In this document: piece by piece, positions 7,960 to 14,635 of the stretch
How the letters are laid out: the number at the start of each line of letters is the position of its first letter
How positions within the stretch are numbered: position 1 is the stretch's first letter
Assembly (NCBI GenBank): GCA_964422155.1
Contig: CAYQZZ010000017.1
Coordinates: 1-36,146, forward strand
Source of the DNA: JBGPRB01 sp964422155
Lineage (GTDB): Bacteria > Chloroflexota > Dehalococcoidia > Dehalococcoidales > RBG-16-60-22
Length of the DNA stretch: 36,146 bases
Direction of reading: 5' to 3'
Program-made: the position numbers and the translations under genes
Notes under the pieces: generated by a model
Seen by the model: the letters and a program-made list of their open reading frames with translations, nothing else
What the model was told of the DNA's origin: nothing
The model's database searches: none

Positions 7960-8588
7960 TGGTGGTCAGGCTCTTTACCCGTCCATAAGAGCGGGAAGAC
8001 GATATCGCTGAAGCAGCAGGGTATCCAGACAGCCAGGAACAGAAAAACGAAGAGGAGAGGCAGCAATGGCAGCCATTCAGCCGTCCCGAAGGTAGTGAAA
8101 TACAGTAATGATGCCCAGGTGCTTATCAGAATATGCCACATGTGGGGGAATTTGGTGCTGGGTTTGAAGTAGCCGATAGCGATACCGATGAAGGCGGCGC
8201 AATTGACTGGAATCCACTCGGGGATGCCGATGAAGGGCATTCTGGCCGTCTCGATAAAGGGTAATTCAAACCCAATATTGATGTTAATGGCGCTCCCCTC
8301 TATGTAGGGAATGATGGCATCGCTCAATGTCCCCACAACAATAGGGCCTGCATAGCAAATGAGAATGGTTAACCAGGGGGGACTCTTTCTGTTTTTTCGG
8401 TAAAGCGCCGTGGTGACCATGGCACTGAAAAGGAGATGGAGGGGATGGAAAGTGTAAAAAAGAGCTTCGGATATCCCGGTGCTGACATGCAACAGGGTGA
8501 TGACAACCATCGCCATAATGCCAACGACTGCCCCGGCGGCGGTGAAAGGGATATGATGTAATAGTTCCCGGCCAATACGTTTCAGCAT
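7956..8588 (-). CDS. Polytopic membrane protein in Fur operon, unknown function
   Basis: 210 residues with about six hydrophobic segments, roughly at 14-34, 42-62, 72-95, 128-146, 150-168 and 173-198. Polar residues that stand out in or near the membrane are the His pair HH at 11-12, YTFHPLHLLFSA, a Cys in the third segment and another near residue 130, and a C-terminal PCCFSD motif, with a PDHH tail. These could bind a metal, and the fur neighbour makes metal handling plausible, but I recognise no named transporter family. It starts 7 bases after the stop of the Fur gene and overlaps the following lipoprotein gene by 4 bases, so the three are almost certainly one transcript. Confidence 0.75.
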   Translation of the reverse strand: MLKRIGRELLHHIPFTAAGAVVGIMAMVVITLLHVSTGISEALFYTFHPLHLLFSAMVTTALYRKNRKSPPWLTILICYAGPIVVGTLSDAIIPYIEGSAININIGFELPFIETARMPFIGIPEWIPVNCAAFIGIAIGYFKPSTKFPHMWHILISTWASLLYFTTFGTAEWLPLLPLLFVFLFLAVWIPCCFSDIVFPLLWTGKEPDHH

Positions 8589-8595
8589 CCTCTTC

Positions 8596-9039
8596 CTATC
8601 CTATCACTGCTTCTTTACAGCATTGCCGGCACTGTCCCAGGAACTCCAGAAGATGGCCGTTGATTTTAAAACTGGTCTCCCTGGAAAGCCGGCGCTCCAG
8701 TTCACCCAGGTCGCAATCGACAAAATCAATAACCTTGCCGCAGTCGGAACAAATCAAATGATGGTGATGTTCAGAAGGCCGGCGCATCAGGTAACTCCGG
8801 CAATTTCCCCCGGCGTGCATTTCGCAGATGAGACCGAGTTTGGTAAGCGTTTCCAGAGTGCGGTAAATCGTCACCAGCCCGATGCCGGGGTGCTCACGGC
8901 ATACCCGCTCGTATATGGCCGCTGGAGTCAGGTGCTCGCGACTTTTAATAATGCCTTTGATGATAGCGCGCCGCTGCGGAGTAATTTTATAACCGTGCTG
9001 TCTCAGCGCACTTTCAATCTTCTTTTCTGAATAAACCAT
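8596..9039 (-). CDS. Fur-family metal- or peroxide-responsive repressor
   Basis: 147 residues, normal Fur length. The N-terminal winged helix includes KITPQRRAI (18-26) and the recognition region GLVTIYRTLETLTKLGL (54-70). The regulatory domain has the SEHHHHLIC His cluster (89-97), then C-x2-C at 97/100 and a second C-x2-C at 137/140, the usual structural zinc site. I cannot decide between Fur, PerR and Zur from motifs alone. It heads an operon with the membrane protein and the lipoprotein. A strong promoter and a perfect Fur-type palindrome lie just upstream, so self-repression is very likely. Start ATG 9039 has only a weak GGAAA ribosome site. Confidence 0.93.
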   Translation of the reverse strand: MVYSEKKIESALRQHGYKITPQRRAIIKGIIKSREHLTPAAIYERVCREHPGIGLVTIYRTLETLTKLGLICEMHAGGNCRSYLMRRPSEHHHHLICSDCGKVIDFVDCDLGELERRLSRETSFKINGHLLEFLGQCRQCCKEAVIG

Positions 9040-9050
9040 TTTAGATTTCC

Positions 9051-9071
9051 AACTGAAAATAATTTTCAGTT
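9051..9071. promoter_or_regulatory. Fur-type operator, perfect 21-bp palindrome
   Basis: The core TGAAAAT-A-ATTTTCA is a 7-1-7 inverted repeat, the geometry of Fur, PerR and Zur boxes, and it is extended by perfectly matched AAC/GTT arms. It lies between the -10 (9080-9075) and the fur start codon, covering the expected transcription start near 9068. Binding here would block initiation. Confidence 0.82.
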
Positions 9072-9074
9072 AGT

Positions 9075-9103
9075 AATATAACAAAGTATATTTTCTTTGT
9101 CAA
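9075..9103 (-). promoter_or_regulatory. Strong promoter of the Fur operon
   Basis: On the minus strand TTGACA (9103-9098) and TATATT (9080-9075) are separated by 17 bp. The spacer holds a further short inverted repeat, ACAAAG...CTTTGT (9081-9100). No other promoter is needed for the two downstream genes, which follow with almost no gaps. Confidence 0.72.
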
Positions 9104-9210
9104 TATATTTTCAAAACGACTCCGTTTACATTTGGTTGATGAACTCCCCTCCCCCCTGACTGATTTCCAGCCGGAGTTATAGAAGTAATGTTAAATTTGC
9201 CTTACCTGTA

Positions 9211-9431
9211 AAAGAGGAGTGCGAAGCGAGAGGGGGCGCAGCCCCCTCTCATAATTTCCCCCCTCTTCAAACATAATTATTAACAGGTTTCTTCAATCTC
9301 TCTGTTTGGAGAGGGGGCCAGGGGCTTGCCCTGAGCGCAGCGAACGGGGTGAGGTTAAAACCAAATAGTATCAGGACAACAGCCGAACAACCAACAACGA
9401 ATAGAACCATCTAAATCAGCAATTGTCCTGA
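9211..9431. repeat. Intergenic palindromes between the Fur operon and iorA
   Basis: This is the main content of the 9104-9563 non-coding stretch. GAGAGGGGGC (9228-9237) and GCCCCCTCTC (9241-9250) form a perfect 10-bp stem with a 3-base loop. A GAGGGGGCCAGGGGCTTGCC type block follows at 9311-9330, with CAGGG/CCCTG pairing. TCAGGACAA (9371-9379) and TTGTCCTGA (9423-9431) form a wider 9-bp inverted repeat. No T-run follows the strong stem, so it is more like a dispersed palindrome than a terminator. Confidence 0.65.
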
Positions 9432-9452
9432 GCCTATTATGTATGGTAGAAT

Positions 9453-9489
9453 TGTAACATATGTCACATTAATAATATATTATTACAAT
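9453..9489. promoter_or_regulatory. CRP/FNR-like site and adjacent AT palindrome upstream of iorA
   Basis: TGTAA-CATATG-TCACA (9453-9468) differs at one position from the CRP consensus TGTGA-N6-TCACA. Directly after it, AATAATATATTATT (9471-9484) is a perfect palindrome, and ATTGTAA (9451-9457) pairs with TTACAAT (9483-9489). The group lies 30-50 bp upstream of the predicted iorA -35, a position suited to an activator or repressor of the CRP/FNR family. The actual binding protein is not in the window. Confidence 0.5.
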
Positions 9490-9499
9490 GCGTAGTAAT

Positions 9500-9529
9500 T
9501 TGCATAATTATTATGTATTATGATATTAT
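9500..9529 (+). promoter_or_regulatory. Predicted promoter of iorAB
   Basis: TTGCAT (9500-9505) and TATTAT (9524-9529) are separated by 18 bp in a very AT-rich stretch. Several alternative -10 boxes are possible nearby. The leader before ATG 9564 would be about 28 bases, and I see no clear Shine-Dalgarno sequence in it. Confidence 0.4.
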
Positions 9530-9563
9530 ATTAAAATAATTATATTGAATTGCGTGAAATATC

Positions 9564-11405
9564 ATGGAAAAGACTCTGCAACTGCTATCGGGAAATGAGG
9601 CACTGGCGCTGGGAGCCTACCACGCCGGCGTGCAGGTAGCGGCCGCCTACCCCGGCACCCCCAGCACCGAGATACTGGAAAATCTGGCACGCTTCAAGGA
9701 TATCTACGCCGAGTGGTCCACCAACGAAAAGGTAGCTATGGAGGTGGCCATGGGGGCGGCTTATGCTGGTGCCCGCGCCATGGTTTCCATGAAACACGTG
9801 GGGCTTAACGTAGCCAGTGACCCCTTTATGGCGGCATCGATAACCGGCATCATCGGCGGCCTGGTAGTTGTCAGCGCCGACGACCCGCAGATACACAGCT
9901 CACAGAACGAGCAGGACAACCGGCACTATGCCCGGCTGGCCAAGGTGCCGATGCTGGAGCCGAGCGATAGCCAGGAAGCCTACGACCTCATGGGCTATGC
10001 CTTCGATATCAGCGAGGAATTCGATACGCCGGTACTGCTGCGTACCACCACCCGCATCTCCCATTCCAAATCGGTAGTTGATGCCAAGCGCCGCCGCACG
10101 GTGAAAAACCCGCAGCCGGCTTTCCACTTTAACGTACAGAAATACGTTATGCTGCCGGTCAACGCTTTACCCCGTCATGCCGTCGTGGAGAAGCGCCTGC
10201 TCAGGCTGGCTGAGTATACGGAGACTTTCCCGTTAAATCAAATTATAATGGGCAAGCGGGACCTCGGCATCGTGACCAGCGGCGTCGCTTACCAGTACGC
10301 CCGCGAGGTCTTCCCGGAAGCTTCTTTTCTCAAGCTGAGCATGACCTGGCCGCTGCCGCAGAAAATGATAAAAGAATTCGCCGGAAAGGTAGATAAGCTT
10401 ATCGTTATCGAAGAGCTCGACCCGTTTTTACAGGATAATATTAAGGCGATGGGCATTGAGGTCACCGGCAAAGAGTTTATCCCGCTAGTGGGCGAACTGA
10501 ATACGCGTATCGTTATCGAAAGCAGCGTCGGTGCTGGCCTGCTCGCCGTTCCTCCGTCACTCCAGCAGGCGAGCCTGCTGCCCGATTCGGAAAAGGACAA
10601 TATACTGCCTCCAGCTCAAGGGCTGCCCCGCCGCCCTCCTTTACTCTGTCCGGGATGCCCCCATACCGGCATCTACTTCGTCCTGAACGGCATCGGCCAG
10701 CGCTCAAGGCTGCTCGAAGCGAAAGATAAAGAGCCGCAGGAACCGAAGCTGATAATCACCGGGGATATCGGCTGCTATACGCTGGGCGCCTACCCGCCGC
10801 TCAACGTCCTGGATACCACTGCCTGCATGGGCGCCGGTATCGGACAGGCGCTGGGTATGGAAAGGGCCGGCATTAAAAGCAAGGTGGTGGCTGTCATCGG
10901 CGACTCCACCTTCATGCACTCCGGCATCACCGGACTGGTGGATGCCGTCTATAATAACGGGCATATCACCATCCTGATACTGGACAACCGCACCACGGCC
11001 ATGACGGGCCACCAGGAGCACCCCGGGACGGGTATCTCCGCGCAGGGACAGGAGACCTACGCCGTGGATATCGAGAGCTTATGCCGCGGCATCGGCGTGA
11101 AGGACGTTAAAGTAATAAACGCCTTCGATTTGAAGGCATTAAGGGCAGGCGTCAGGGACTCTCTGGACAGGCCGGAGGTCTCCGTTATCATTGTACGCGG
11201 CTCCTGCGCTATGCAGGTGAGAAAGCGCGCCAACCTCAGGAAGGTTGATATCGAAAAGTGCGACCAGTGCGGCGTCTGTCTCAGGCTGGGATGTCCGGCT
11301 ATCCAGAGCACTGATGGGCAGGTTTTCATCGAGCCGACGCTCTGTGCCGGCGATATCTGTACTATCTGCGAACAGTTATGTCCGCAAAAGGCAATTGGCA
11401 TATAA
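9564..11405 (+). CDS. iorA: Indolepyruvate:ferredoxin oxidoreductase, alpha subunit
   Basis: Oxidatively decarboxylates aryl-pyruvates (from Trp, Phe, Tyr) with CoA to aryl-acetyl-CoA, passing electrons to ferredoxin. The 613 residues show the N-terminal pyruvate-oxidoreductase-like domain (GNEALALGAYHAGV, AAYPGTPSTEI), then CPGCPHTG, the thiamine-diphosphate site GDIGCYTLG and GDSTFMHSG...DNRTTAMTG, and a C-terminal ferredoxin domain. That domain has CDQCGVCLRLGCP and CAGDICTICEQLCP, two 4Fe-4S motifs; the second spacing is the looser one usual for IorA. Length and order are normal. iorB follows after 180 bp that contain a repeat element, then an aminotransferase that would supply the 2-oxo acid. 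Confidence 0.95.
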   Translation: MEKTLQLLSGNEALALGAYHAGVQVAAAYPGTPSTEILENLARFKDIYAEWSTNEKVAMEVAMGAAYAGARAMVSMKHVGLNVASDPFMAASITGIIGGLVVVSADDPQIHSSQNEQDNRHYARLAKVPMLEPSDSQEAYDLMGYAFDISEEFDTPVLLRTTTRISHSKSVVDAKRRRTVKNPQPAFHFNVQKYVMLPVNALPRHAVVEKRLLRLAEYTETFPLNQIIMGKRDLGIVTSGVAYQYAREVFPEASFLKLSMTWPLPQKMIKEFAGKVDKLIVIEELDPFLQDNIKAMGIEVTGKEFIPLVGELNTRIVIESSVGAGLLAVPPSLQQASLLPDSEKDNILPPAQGLPRRPPLLCPGCPHTGIYFVLNGIGQRSRLLEAKDKEPQEPKLIITGDIGCYTLGAYPPLNVLDTTACMGAGIGQALGMERAGIKSKVVAVIGDSTFMHSGITGLVDAVYNNGHITILILDNRTTAMTGHQEHPGTGISAQGQETYAVDIESLCRGIGVKDVKVINAFDLKALRAGVRDSLDRPEVSVIIVRGSCAMQVRKRANLRKVDIEKCDQCGVCLRLGCPAIQSTDGQVFIEPTLCAGDICTICEQLCPQKAIGI

Positions 11406-11433
11406 GCAAGAAAGTGTCTGGTAACAGTTCGGT

Positions 11434-11544
11434 GTCATTCCCGCGGAAGTGGGAATCCAGAGCTTCCGTACTGTCATTCCAGCGAAGGCTGGAATCCAGT
11501 GGGGGTGAGGGTGGCTGGATTCTCGGGTCAAGCCCGAGAATGAC
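11434..11544. repeat. GTCATT...AATGAC repeat between iorA and iorB
   Basis: Opens with GTCATTCCCGCGGAAGTGGG and ends in a TTCTCGGGTCAAGCCCGAGA hairpin plus ATGAC. A second internal unit begins at GTCATTCCAGCG (about 11483) and has a GGCTGGAA arm. It splits two subunit genes of one enzyme, so transcription presumably reads through it. Confidence 0.82.
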
Positions 11545-11585
11545 ATTATTAAAAAAATTAAAATAATCAAGATTGCGGAAGTAAA

Positions 11586-12191
11586 GTGAAAAAAATGGAC
11601 TTACTCGTGACAGGGGTGGGCGGTCAGGGGGTCGTCCTGGCCAGCGACATCATCGGCGAGACGGCTTTAGCCGCCGGCTTCGACGTTAAAAAGACGGACA
11701 CGCTCGGCATGGCGCAGCGCGGCGGCAGCGTCGTCAGCCACGTGCGCCTGGCGCCTAGAGTCTGGTCGCCATTGATAAAAGATGGTGAAGCGGACTTGCT
11801 CCTGGCCTTTGAGAAGCTGGAGGCAGCCCGCTGGAGCCACTATTTAAAGCCCGGCGCCATAGCCATCGTTAATAACTATGAGCAGCCGCCGCTATCGGTA
11901 AGCCTGGGACAGGAAAAATACCCCACCGATGCCCAAATTACCGCTGCCCTTAAACGGCGTACCGACCAGGTCTATTTTATTGATGGCAATAAGAGAGCTA
12001 AAGAACTGGGCAACGTCAGGACTCTTAATATATACATGCTGGGATGTTTTTCCGTGTTCGCTCCGCTGCATATCGATGTCTGGAAGGAGAGCATCTCGCG
12101 GCGCATGCCGGAGAACATCCGTGAAATCAATCTTACGGCGTTTGAAAAAGGCAGAAAGGAAATAGAGAGTGTCCGTATCGGAAAGAGTTAA
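11586..12191 (+). CDS. iorB: Indolepyruvate:ferredoxin oxidoreductase, beta subunit
   Basis: The small partner of IorA, carrying the gamma-type domain of 2-oxoacid oxidoreductases. The 201-residue protein opens with LLVTGVGGQGVVLASDIIGE, the classic GxGGQG pattern of this domain, and continues with DTLGMAQRGGSVVSHVR. The length fits IorB. Start GTG 11586 has GGAAG about 5 bases upstream; ATG 11595 is an alternative that would shorten it by three residues. Its 3' end overlaps the start of the aminotransferase gene by 23 bases, which suggests a shared transcript and coordinated amino-acid oxidation. Confidence 0.94.
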   Translation: MKKMDLLVTGVGGQGVVLASDIIGETALAAGFDVKKTDTLGMAQRGGSVVSHVRLAPRVWSPLIKDGEADLLLAFEKLEAARWSHYLKPGAIAIVNNYEQPPLSVSLGQEKYPTDAQITAALKRRTDQVYFIDGNKRAKELGNVRTLNIYMLGCFSVFAPLHIDVWKESISRRMPENIREINLTAFEKGRKEIESVRIGKS

Positions 12192-13359
12192 AAAGGGCAT
12201 GGTGGTGGGGTCGTGGATAAGGCGGATGTTCGAAGAAGGCATCGCCATGAAAAAACAGTTCGGCGAGGAGAATATCTTCGACCTCTCACTCGGCAATCCG
12301 GTCATGGAACCCCCTCCCGAGTTTTCCCGCGAGCTCAAGCGTCTGGCGAATAATCCCTACAAAGGGATGCACGGTTACATGGAGAACGCCGGCTATCCCG
12401 CCACCCGGGCTGCCGTCGCCGCGCAGCTGACAAAAGAGACCGGCATCAAACTAAGCGAAAGGGACGTCATCATGGCGGTGGGGGCAGCGGGCGCCATCAA
12501 CGTGGCGCTTAAGACTATCCTCGACCCCGGTGATGAAGTCATCGTATTTATTCCCTGGTTCGTCGACTACTTTAACTATGTCGAAAACCACGATGGCATC
12601 GTCAAGCCCATGCCTACCGATGAGAATTTTATGCCCCGCCTGGATATTTTAGAGGCCGGCATCGGCCCCCGGACGAAAGCCTTTCTCATCAATTCACCCA
12701 ACAACCCCACCGGCGTGGTCTATAGCGAGAGCCTGATGAAGAAAATGGCGGGAATACTCCGCAAAAAAGAAGCCGAGTACGGGACGGAGATATTCATCGT
12801 CAGCGATGAGCCTTACAAAAAGATTATTTACGACGGACTTAAATACCCATCTCCGTTAAACTTTCACCGGCACAGCATCATCGCCACCTCACACTCCAAG
12901 GACCTCTCCATCGCCGGCGAGCGTATTGGCTATGTCGCTTTGCACCCGGACTGCGAGCACCATGACGATATGATAACGGGCTTCGTTTTCTGCACCCGCG
13001 TGCTTGGCTTTATCAACGCCCCGGCATTCATGCAGAACGTGGTGCGCCATCTCCAGGACGTAACCATTCCCGTCAGTGAGTACCAGCGCCACCGCGACTT
13101 TATCTACGGTAATCTGGTAAAAATGGGCTATCAGGTCAATAAGCCGCAAGGGGCTTTTTACATCTTCCCCAGATGCCCCATTAAGGACGATGTCGCTTTC
13201 ATACACGAGCTACAGCACGAGCACCATGTGCTGACAGTGCCCGGCATAGCTTTTGGCGCGCCCGGGTACTTCCGGCTGGTATATTGTGTCACCGACCAGG
13301 TACTGGAACGCTCCATGCCCGGCCTGGAAGCGTTGGCTAAAAAGTACGGGCTGAAATAG
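12169..13359 (+). CDS. PLP-dependent aminotransferase (class I/II)
   Basis: Moves the amino group from an amino acid to a 2-oxo acid. The 396 residues show the fold-type I set: Asn-Asn-Pro in NSPNNPTGV (175-183), the PLP-binding Asp213 in VSDEPYKK, and the Schiff-base Lys244 in SHSKDLSIAGERIGY. Placement directly after iorAB suggests aromatic amino acids as substrates, giving aryl-pyruvates for IorAB; this is inference from context. GTG 12169 is chosen because AAAGGA lies 8-10 bases before it; ATG 12199 is an alternative. The gene after it lies in a different, AT-richer patch. Confidence 0.92.
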   Translation: MSVSERVKKGMVVGSWIRRMFEEGIAMKKQFGEENIFDLSLGNPVMEPPPEFSRELKRLANNPYKGMHGYMENAGYPATRAAVAAQLTKETGIKLSERDVIMAVGAAGAINVALKTILDPGDEVIVFIPWFVDYFNYVENHDGIVKPMPTDENFMPRLDILEAGIGPRTKAFLINSPNNPTGVVYSESLMKKMAGILRKKEAEYGTEIFIVSDEPYKKIIYDGLKYPSPLNFHRHSIIATSHSKDLSIAGERIGYVALHPDCEHHDDMITGFVFCTRVLGFINAPAFMQNVVRHLQDVTIPVSEYQRHRDFIYGNLVKMGYQVNKPQGAFYIFPRCPIKDDVAFIHELQHEHHVLTVPGIAFGAPGYFRLVYCVTDQVLERSMPGLEALAKKYGLK

Positions 13360-13434
13360 CACGTATCTCCGGTAGTGGATCTATTTCAATTTTATGAGCT
13401 TTGAAAGGGCTTGTGATTATGCAATATTTAAAGT

Positions 13435-13653
13435 ATGCAAAAGCGGCCAAGCAAAAGACAAGATACTAATATAATATCCTCTAGTATCGTGAATCAAGTT
13501 ACTGATGAAGCCCACATTGTTAAGAATCCTGCTATTGTGGCTATTGGTAGATTAGGTGATCCAAAAGGTGGCAGAGTTAGATCTGAAAAGCCTACAAGCG
13601 TAAGACGAGTGGAGATAGCCAAGAAAGCAGCACTAGCTAGGTGGGGTAAATGA
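13435..13653 (+). CDS. Small basic protein next to toxin-antitoxin pair
   Basis: 72 residues, rich in Lys and Arg. The C-terminal half, NPAIVAIGRLGDPKGGRVR...RRVEIAKKAALARWGK, resembles a widespread type of small protein with a NPAAxALGRxGGxKGG and AAxARW pattern, of unknown or presumed DNA-related role and sometimes near toxin genes. That resemblance is from memory. There is no convincing ribosome site before ATG 13435, and an in-frame stop lies two codons upstream, so this is the only start. Its stop codon abuts the stop of the toxin gene with no gap, tail to tail. Base composition is AT-richer than the flanking metabolic genes. Confidence 0.6.
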   Translation: MQKRPSKRQDTNIISSSIVNQVTDEAHIVKNPAIVAIGRLGDPKGGRVRSEKPTSVRRVEIAKKAALARWGK

Positions 13654-13947
13654 TTATGGATGAGGGGTAATAGCAAAAATCTTGATTATTCCCCTAGTTG
13701 AACCATAATACCAAAATACTCTATAAGCTGCTGGTGTTTTCTGTTGTGCATACGCCTCAAATACTTTCTCCCCATTCGGTCCCTTCAAACTTAAAAAGGG
13801 ATGGGTTTGGAGGCTATTGTGGTGAGGGTTTTGAGCTAAGTATCTAAGAGTCTTCTTAACGGCTTTGTATCGTTTGTTTTCTGATGGATTAGACTTAAGT
13901 AAGTTATAAGTTTGTTTTGCCTTATCCGTCCACTCTAACTCAAACAA
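13654..13947 (-). CDS. RelE/ParE-like toxin
   Basis: 97 residues with the size and layout of type II toxins of the RelE/ParE fold: an N-terminal strand and helices (FELEWTDKAKQTYNLL), a basic helix region (KRYKAVKKTLRYLAQNP), and C-terminal strands with the typical ending AAYRVFWYY...GIIKIFAITPH. RelE relatives cut mRNA on the ribosome and ParE relatives act on gyrase; I cannot tell which applies. The start is TTG 13947, with AAGG 9 bases upstream, 11 bp after the stop of the partner gene, so the two form an operon with the antitoxin first. Confidence 0.78.
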   Translation of the reverse strand: MFELEWTDKAKQTYNLLKSNPSENKRYKAVKKTLRYLAQNPHHNSLQTHPFLSLKGPNGEKVFEAYAQQKTPAAYRVFWYYGSTRGIIKIFAITPHP

Positions 13948-13958
13948 AGTTTTTGACC

Positions 13959-14240
13959 TTACAATGAGCCTAAGTCAACTTTTGACACCCTGCCATCCGC
14001 AGCATCGGCAAGACCTTGCCGAACTAAAGAAAGAGCATCGGGATTGTTGAACAGCCATGCTTCCGAAGCTGGAATGGTAATTTGCGGGTCTAGGAGAATC
14101 TGCCCTAGGCTATTGCTGTATATATGATACGTGATGTCTTCACTTACCAAGACTTTAGGCAAAACCACCCGCTTTTTAGAATCTGGCTTCACTCCCCTGG
14201 CTACTCTAGTGAAATCTGTATTTTTAATTATAGTTACCAT
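13959..14240 (-). CDS. Putative antitoxin, AbrB-like or related
   Basis: 93 residues, first gene of the toxin pair. The stretch SKKRVVLPKVLV...ITYHIYSNSLGQILLDP resembles the short swapped-hairpin DNA-binding region of AbrB/MazE-type antitoxins, while the C-terminus ASEAWLFNNPDALSLVRQGLADA looks like a toxin-wrapping helix. Position and size support an antitoxin role; the exact family is uncertain. Start ATG 14240 has a moderate AGGTAG site. A promoter with both consensus hexamers intact and repeated operator-like half-sites upstream suggest autoregulation. Confidence 0.72.
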   Translation of the reverse strand: MVTIIKNTDFTRVARGVKPDSKKRVVLPKVLVSEDITYHIYSNSLGQILLDPQITIPASEAWLFNNPDALSLVRQGLADAADGRVSKVDLGSL

Positions 14241-14278
14241 ATATCTACCTAACCAACTATGTTATATTCTATACATAC

Positions 14279-14306
14279 ATTATAACCCAGTGGGACTATC
14301 TGTCAA
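14279..14306 (-). promoter_or_regulatory. Consensus promoter of the toxin-antitoxin operon
   Basis: On the minus strand, TTGACA (14306-14301) and TATAAT (14284-14279) both match the consensus hexamers exactly, with 16 bp between. Transcription would start near 14272. Confidence 0.75.
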
Positions 14307-14322
14307 GTGGGATATCCCCACT
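14289..14322. promoter_or_regulatory. Operator-like half-sites at toxin-antitoxin promoter
   Basis: AGTGGGA occurs at 14289-14295 and 14306-14312, a 17-bp period, and is met by an inverted CCCACT at 14317-14322. The first copy lies in the promoter spacer and the second adjoins the -35. This arrangement is what autorepression by an antitoxin dimer would need. The rest of 14323-14583 is AT-rich, with one minus-strand reading frame (to 14412) that I could not verify. Confidence 0.45.
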
Positions 14323-14583
14323 TTTTCAAAAATATTTTTTAAATTGTCTACAAAACACTTGATATTCTCCATTATCATTGACAAACGTTCATTGACCATA
14401 ATACAATAGGCTTACTTTTTCTTGAGAGGATTCCAGCGTTCGTTATGTCCATGATAAACTGTAACGTCACCGATATTAAACGAGTAAGGCAGGTTATCCC
14501 GATGAAATCGGGACGGGCAAGGTGTGTTTTCACATTGGAGAAGACCTGAATATAACCAAAAAATCCAGCTAGAGAACACACCG

Positions 14584-14616
14584 GGCCCGGGAAACATCCC
14601 CCGGGCCTCATTTTTT
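14584..14616 (+). terminator. GC-rich hairpin with T-run just before GNAT gene
   Basis: GGCCCGGG (14584-14591) and CCCGGGCC (14600-14607) form an 8-bp stem with an 8-base loop, followed closely by six T at 14611-14616. The hairpin ends only 20 bases before the start codon at 14636, and the AGGAGG ribosome site follows directly. It may be a terminator for something upstream or an attenuator in the leader of the GNAT gene. Confidence 0.72.
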
Positions 14617-14635
14617 ATCAGGAGGTTTTTTTATA

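Noticed and set aside
13494..13676. Minus-strand open frame opposite the small basic gene
   Set aside because: No ribosome site and no recognisable pattern; antisense to a more protein-like frame.
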